Shown here: positions 5,690 through 6,692 of the stretch, in pieces
Position numbering within the stretch: position 1 is the stretch's first letter
Layout of the letters: each line of letters begins with the position of its first letter
From: Victivallales bacterium
GTDB taxonomy: Bacteria > Verrucomicrobiota > Lentisphaeria > Oligosphaerales > Oligosphaeraceae
NCBI GenBank assembly: GCA_017458805.1
Contig: JAFTAC010000079.1
Location: forward strand, 1 to 6,692
Reading direction: 5' to 3'
DNA: 6,692 nt
Notes under the pieces: model-generated
Database searches by the model: none
Told to the model about the DNA's origin: nothing
The model's input: the letters and a program-made list of their open reading frames with translations, nothing else
Translations under genes and position numbers: made by a program

Positions 5690-5792
5690 TAGCGCGAAAT
5701 GCGCTAAGAGATGGGCGCAATGGCTAAGGCAACGGCTCGAAGCCGCACTTTCGTGCGGCGAGAGACGTTGCCAACGCCAATGTGTTCATATC
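5690..5792 (+). ncRNA. Unclassified structured RNA or cis-regulatory leader before the BI-1 gene
   Basis: Two adjacent hairpins are visible. Hairpin A pairs TAGCGC (5690-5695) with GCGCTA (5701-5706) around GAAAT. Hairpin B spans 5708-5792. From its base, 5708-5724 pairs with 5776-5792, broken by a G-A and an A-A mismatch and including three G-U pairs. After a 3x3 internal loop, GGCAACG (5728-5734) pairs with CGTTGCC (5766-5772). CTC (5736-5738) pairs with GAG (5760-5762), and after a GAA bulge GCCGCAC (5742-5748) pairs with GTGCGGC (5753-5759) around TTTC. That makes 32 base pairs in 85 nt, GC-rich within AT-rich flanks. No T-tract follows, so it is not a normal terminator. It lies about 105 bases before the BI-1/YccA start. 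It does not match riboswitch, SRP RNA or attC consensus features that I know. It may be a leader element or an independent small RNA. Confidence 0.6.
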
Positions 5793-5815
5793 GACGTGCA
5801 TTCCGATGATAGTTT

Positions 5816-5870
5816 TGCAATTAGCTCTATAAGGAACAAATTGCATTTTAAGCTGTCTAGAACCTCTAGA
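5816..5870 (+). promoter_or_regulatory. Two weaker inverted repeats in the leader of the BI-1 gene
   Basis: TGCAATT (5816-5822) can pair with AATTGCA (5839-5845) around a 16-base loop. TCTAGA (5856-5861) can pair with the second TCTAGA (5865-5870) around ACC. In an alternative fold CCTC at 5863-5866 could pair with GAGG of the ribosome site at 5886-5889. Both stems are AT-rich and only modestly stable, so a role in translational control is conjecture. Confidence 0.35.
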
Positions 5871-5883
5871 ATCTTTTCAAAAC

Positions 5884-5889
5884 AGGAGG
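5884..5889 (+). promoter_or_regulatory. Strong ribosome binding site of the BI-1/YccA gene
   Basis: AGGAGG lies seven bases before the ATG at 5897-5899. It is a full match to the anti-16S consensus and the best such site in the window. Confidence 0.85.
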
Positions 5890-5896
5890 ATTAAAT

Positions 5897-6589
5897 ATGG
5901 ATTACGAAAACGATGGCTCGCGTGGCATGGTGAGCAGCAGCGTTGGTGCTGCTTTCCAGGAAATTAGTTTTATTAACAAGGTCTTTGGCTTGATGACGCT
6001 GGGGCTGCTGGTGACGGCGTTTACGGCAGGCTATTTTGCGACGCATGTTCCGATTCAGACGATTGTGAAGATGTGGTTGCCTGTGGTCATCGCGGAGTTT
6101 GTTCTTGTGCTGGTGCTTTCGGCAATGGCGATGAAGATGCCGCCCTTGCTGGCGCTTGTCAGCTTCATTGGCTATGCGGTCCTGAACGGCATCACGCTCT
6201 CCAGCATCTTCTTTGCCTACCAGCTCGGCTCCGTGGGCAGAATCTTCTTCATCACGGCGGGAACCTTCGGTACGATGGCGTTGATTGGCGCGACCACGAA
6301 GAAGGACTTGACGGCTCTGGGCAGTTTGTGCGGGATGGTACTCTTGGGCATCATCATCGCCTCCCTTGTCAACATCTTCCTGAAATCGACGGGGCTGGAG
6401 TTTGCGTTGAGCATTCTGGGCGTGCTTGTCTTTGTCGGGCTGATTGCCTATGACACACAGAAGCTGAAGCAGATAAACGCTTCTGGTTTCAACCATACGG
6501 GCTTGGCCGTGCTGGGTGCGCTTTCGCTCTACCTTGATTTCATCAACCTGTTCCTCTATCTGCTGCGCCTTTTCGGCAGAAGGAAGTAG
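5897..6589 (+). CDS. BI-1/YccA (Bax inhibitor-1) family inner-membrane protein
   Basis: This 230-residue polytopic membrane protein has the normal length for bacterial BI-1/YccA (UPF0005) proteins. About seven membrane segments lie at residues 29-48, 59-79, 83-108, 114-132, 140-161, 168-186 and 201-226, after a polar cytoplasmic N-terminus. Family signatures are clear: GYAVLNGITLSSIF (92-105), TAGTFG (120-125), AYDTQKLK (184-191) and LSLYLDFINLFLYLLRLFG (209-227). D186 and D214 fall in the segments that carry the paired, pH-sensing Asp residues of the Bacillus YetJ calcium leak. A role in ion (calcium/proton) leak or in membrane protein quality control, as for E. coli YccA with FtsH, is known for the family but unproven here. 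The start follows a strong AGGAGG site and a long structured leader. A second gene start lies 23 bases after the stop and may share the transcript. Confidence 0.95.
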   Translation: MDYENDGSRGMVSSSVGAAFQEISFINKVFGLMTLGLLVTAFTAGYFATHVPIQTIVKMWLPVVIAEFVLVLVLSAMAMKMPPLLALVSFIGYAVLNGITLSSIFFAYQLGSVGRIFFITAGTFGTMALIGATTKKDLTALGSLCGMVLLGIIIASLVNIFLKSTGLEFALSILGVLVFVGLIAYDTQKLKQINASGFNHTGLAVLGALSLYLDFINLFLYLLRLFGRRK

Positions 6590-6612
6590 GAATTTTGAGG
6601 GGTGAGGTGGAA

Positions 6613-6692
6613 ATGGCAGCAACGGGGTATGTTAGTAGGCTTGTTTTACTGATAGGGGCGATACTGCCTTGCGTATGGGGGGCCGGTTTTTC
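6613..6692 (+). CDS. N-terminus of a probable exported protein (truncated by window edge)
   Basis: ATG at 6613 opens a frame that continues to the right edge: 26 codons and two bases. The peptide begins MAATGYVSRLVLLIGAIL and continues PCVWGAGF. It looks like a signal peptide, with a polar start ending in Arg9, a hydrophobic core at 10-18, and a possible cleavage after WGA. GAGG at 6604-6607 stands five bases before the ATG. In-frame TTG (6595) and GTG (6607) are less likely alternative starts. The 23-base distance from the BI-1/YccA stop suggests cotranscription. The function cannot be read from this fragment. Confidence 0.5.
   Translation, partial: MAATGYVSRLVLLIGAILPCVWGAGF

Noticed and set aside
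5708..5792. Integron attC site
   Set aside because: The length and imperfect palindrome are suggestive, but the arms do not fit RYYYAAC and GTTRRRY core boxes, and no integrase or cassette array is present.
5708..5792. Intrinsic terminator, SRP RNA or tRNA
   Set aside because: No U-tract follows the hairpin. The SRP tip motif with its GGAA-type loop and flanking conserved bases is absent, and no cloverleaf with a T-arm can be drawn.
5637..5894. GTG-started 85-codon frame across the gap before the BI-1/YccA gene
   Set aside because: It has no ribosome site, no recognisable motif and runs straight through the 32-bp hairpin, which explains the sequence better.
5891..6622. Minus-strand frame of 243 residues opposite the BI-1/YccA gene
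   Set aside because: It is rich in Gln, Arg, His and Lys, the expected shadow of a hydrophobic membrane protein gene. The sense protein is unambiguous.
1..6692. CRISPR array, insertion sequence, phage or toxin-antitoxin genes
   Set aside because: No repeat-spacer pattern, no transposase or integrase signature and no paired toxin-antitoxin genes were seen in any frame.

Overview
The window most likely comes from a Lentisphaerota-type bacterium (Victivallis/Lentisphaera group, within PVC). The main clue is a pair of pseudopilin-like proteins. Both have the N-terminal FTLIELLVV...PALxKAREKAR signature and a C-terminal H-X9-DG motif, a combination known to be greatly expanded in Lentisphaerae and Planctomycetes. 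A cytoplasmic glycoside-hydrolase-like protein, a DUF362 iron-sulfur protein and a BI-1/YccA membrane protein fit that assignment but do not prove it. The phylum is inferred from protein signatures only.

Layout. On the minus strand, a DUF362 ferredoxin-like gene (781-1893) is followed after 15 bases by a secreted protein of unknown function (1-765), which runs off the left edge. The two look like one operon. A candidate minus-strand promoter at 2143-2170 would give it a leader of about 240 nt. The intergenic stretch 1894-2398 also holds a possible 35-codon small gene (2171-2278). It ends with a well-formed plus-strand promoter (extended -10), which has a palindrome in its spacer and a 10-bp direct repeat downstream.

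That promoter probably drives two tandem paralogous pseudopilin genes (2399-3085 and 3138-3833), separated by a perfect 13-bp tandem repeat and closed by a strong intrinsic terminator (3861-3894). A separate gene (3961-5604) then encodes a 547-residue TIM-barrel-like protein of probable carbohydrate-active function, without a signal peptide. Next comes a 292-base gap with conspicuous RNA structure: a small hairpin and, one base later, an 85-nt hairpin with 32 pairs (5708-5792), followed by two weaker stems near the ribosome binding site of the BI-1/YccA gene (5897-6589). The right edge cuts the start of another probable exported protein (6613 onward).

Gene cooperation is only partly readable. 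The pseudopilins are presumably exported and assembled or displayed through a type II secretion/type IV pilus-like machinery that is not in this window. The glycosidase-like gene next door follows its own start signals after a terminator, so shared regulation is not shown. The most interesting unexplained element is the structured leader before the BI-1/YccA gene, which I could not assign to a known riboswitch or RNA class.
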